Of a stretch of DNA of 64,000 nt, positions 62,824 through 64,000 are shown in pieces. Under the pieces are notes generated by a model. The model searched no databases. It was not told where the DNA came from and worked only from the letters and a program-made list of their open reading frames with translations. This DNA is from Ochrobactrum sp. BTU1 (GTDB taxonomy: Bacteria > Pseudomonadota > Alphaproteobacteria > Rhizobiales > Rhizobiaceae): positions 434,001 to 498,000 of the forward strand of contig CP076354.1 in NCBI GenBank assembly GCA_018798825.1, written 5' to 3'. Position numbers and translations under genes: made by a program. Within the stretch, counting starts at the first letter, position 1. Each line of letters opens with the position of its first letter.

Positions 62824-63060
62824 ATGAGCGATACCGCAGAGCGCGTCAAGAAAATCGTTGTTGAGCATCTGGGTGTAGATGCCGACAAGGTCACCGAAGG
62901 CGCAAGCTTCATTGATGATCTTGGTGCAGACAGCCTCGACACCGTCGAGCTGGTCATGGCTTTCGAAGAAGAATTCGGCGTTGAAATTCCTGACGACGCT
63001 GCAGAAACGATCCTCACGGTCGGCGACGCTGTGAAGTTCATCGATAAGGCATCCGCCTAA
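62824..63060 (+). CDS. acpP: Acyl carrier protein
   Basis: 78-residue acidic carrier of growing fatty acyl chains. The 4'-phosphopantetheine attachment site is Ser37 in [12 protein letters not shown]. The helical core and length are normal. ATG at 62824 after a purine stretch. It lies between fabG and fabF as in many Gram-negatives. Confidence 0.98.
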   Translation: MSDTAERVKKIVVEHLGVDADKVTEGASFIDDLGADSLDTVELVMAFEEEFGVEIPDDAAETILTVGDAVKFIDKASA

Positions 63061-63262
63061 TCTGAGCTTTTGGGGCTGGGATTCTTGCAATCCCGGCCCT
63101 ACTTGTCTTCTGCTTGGAGACACGAACGAACATAACCGGTTCTGGCCAAGCACAGGCCACATGCGAAACGCAATCCGGTAGCAAGATTGAGCATCGGCCG
63201 TATGAGGCGCTATTCGCCTGCGGGATGTCTCCAACGAAGTTTATCAAATCTAAGGGGTGGAT

Positions 63263-64000
63263 ATGAGGCGTGTCGTCATCACCGGTCTTGGTCTGGTGTC
63301 TCCGCTTGCGAGCGGTGTCGAAGAGACCTGGAAGCGTCTTGTTGCCGGTGAAAGCGGTGCTCGCCGCATCACGGAATTTGAAGTTGATGATCTGGCTTGC
63401 CAGATTGCCTGCCGTATTCCGATCGGCGATGGCTCCAACGGCACATTCAACCCCGATCTCCATATGGAGCCCAAGGAACAGCGCAAAGTTGATCCGTTCA
63501 TCGTCTATGCTGTTGGCGCAGCCGATCAGGCTCTGGACGATGCCAACTGGCATCCTGAAAGCGATGAAGATCAGGTTCGCACTGGCGTTCTGATCGGTTC
63601 CGGTATCGGTGGCATCGAAGGCATCGTCGAAGCGGGCTACACGCTGCGTGATAAGGGGCCGCGTCGTATTTCGCCATTCTTCATTCCCGGTCGTTTGATC
63701 AATCTGGCTTCCGGCCATGTTTCGATCAAGCACGGACTTCGTGGCCCGAACCATTCCGTGGTAACTGCCTGCGCAACCGGAACGCACGCCATTGGCGATG
63801 CTGCCCGTTTGATTGCCTTTGGCGATGCCGACGTCATGGTTGCCGGTGGTACGGAATCGCCGGTCAGCCGCATTTCGCTGGCAGGCTTCGCTGCTTGTAA
63901 GGCTCTGTCCACCAAGCGCAATGACGATCCAACCGCAGCTTCCCGTCCTTATGACAATGACCGCGACGGTTTCGTCATGGGTGAGGGTGCAGGCGTTGTT
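63263..64000 (+). CDS. fabF: 3-oxoacyl-[ACP] synthase II, 5' part (runs off the window)
   Basis: The first 246 codons of FabF, which condenses malonyl-ACP with acyl-ACP. It starts RRVVITGLGLVSPLASGVEE and reaches the active-site Cys170 in VVTACATGTHAIGDAAR, followed by VAGGTESPVSRISLAGFAAC. The active-site His residues and the C-terminus lie beyond 64000. ATG at 63263 follows AAGGGGTGG. 202 nt separate it from acpP, with no recognised feature. Confidence 0.95.
   Translation, partial: MRRVVITGLGLVSPLASGVEETWKRLVAGESGARRITEFEVDDLACQIACRIPIGDGSNGTFNPDLHMEPKEQRKVDPFIVYAVGAADQALDDANWHPESDEDQVRTGVLIGSGIGGIEGIVEAGYTLRDKGPRRISPFFIPGRLINLASGHVSIKHGLRGPNHSVVTACATGTHAIGDAARLIAFGDADVMVAGGTESPVSRISLAGFAACKALSTKRNDDPTAASRPYDNDRDGFVMGEGAGVV

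Noticed and set aside
1..64000. CRISPR arrays, tRNA or rRNA genes, prophage or insertion sequence genes
   Set aside because: No regularly spaced repeats, no transposase, integrase or phage structural genes and no recognisable tRNA or rRNA were seen; a tRNA scan would be needed to be certain.

Overview
The window looks like chromosomal DNA from an alphaproteobacterium of the Hyphomicrobiales, most likely Brucella/Ochrobactrum (Brucellaceae). The reasons are the protein sequences (for example GlyQ, RpsF with an RG-rich tail, RplI with an acidic tail), alphaproteobacterial gene orders (rpsF-rpsR-DUF2232-rplI beside fabD-fabG-acpP-fabF; dxs-tlyA; psd-pssA), and several copies of a palindromic intergenic repeat of about 103 nt that resembles the Bru-RS elements of Brucella. 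Species assignment is inference. Almost all of the window is core housekeeping DNA; the accessory-looking pieces are small.

Layout. 1-3.8 kb (minus strand): S49 peptidase fragment, nhaA, a small monooxygenase, a GNAT protein with an extra N-terminal domain, a TrmN6-like methyltransferase, DUF2007. 3.9-13.7 kb (plus): polyprenyl diphosphate synthase, a TPR protein, glyQ-glyS, a Sua5-type tsaC, an FAD-linked oxidase, a DUF6101 protein, then a probable intergenic small RNA (about 13861-13999). 14-16.5 kb (minus): enoyl-CoA hydratase and acyl-CoA dehydrogenase, divergent from a TetR regulator and an SMR efflux protein. 17.9-28.9 kb: diguanylate cyclase, purD, ubiA, pdxH, a Tat-type esterase, a lipoprotein, a DnaJ-like protein, fabI, two phosphatases and a RES/Xre toxin-antitoxin pair. 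29-39.6 kb: aroC, ribB fused to a degenerate RibA-like domain, an HDAC-family deacetylase, xseB, small membrane proteins, pirin, dxs-tlyA-RNA methyltransferase. 39.7-40.7 kb: an AT-rich DUF2971 gene that looks acquired. 40.7-48.6 kb: racemase, LOG-family protein, MliC, LysM protein, ArsR plus Atm1-type ABC exporter, psd-pssA, a P-loop NTPase. 48.9-55.2 kb (minus): SDR, purF, cvpA, radA, dnaB. 55.4-64 kb: a secreted nucleoside-permease-family protein, cfa, the ribosomal operon rpsF-rpsR-DUF2232-rplI, and the fatty acid synthesis cluster fabD-fabG-acpP-fabF, which runs off the right end.

Functionally the window is rich in lipid metabolism (fabI, fabD, fabG, acpP, fabF, psd, pssA, cfa, acyl-CoA dehydrogenase/hydratase) and isoprenoid/quinone supply (dxs, polyprenyl synthase, ubiA). 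The items most worth a second look are the predicted small RNA, the RES/Xre pair with a palindrome over its promoter, the AT-rich DUF2971 gene, the ArsR-Atm1 operon with an operator inside its core promoter, a 25-nt duplication of the dnaB 3' end flanking a palindromic repeat, and the placement of repeat copies directly on stop codons.
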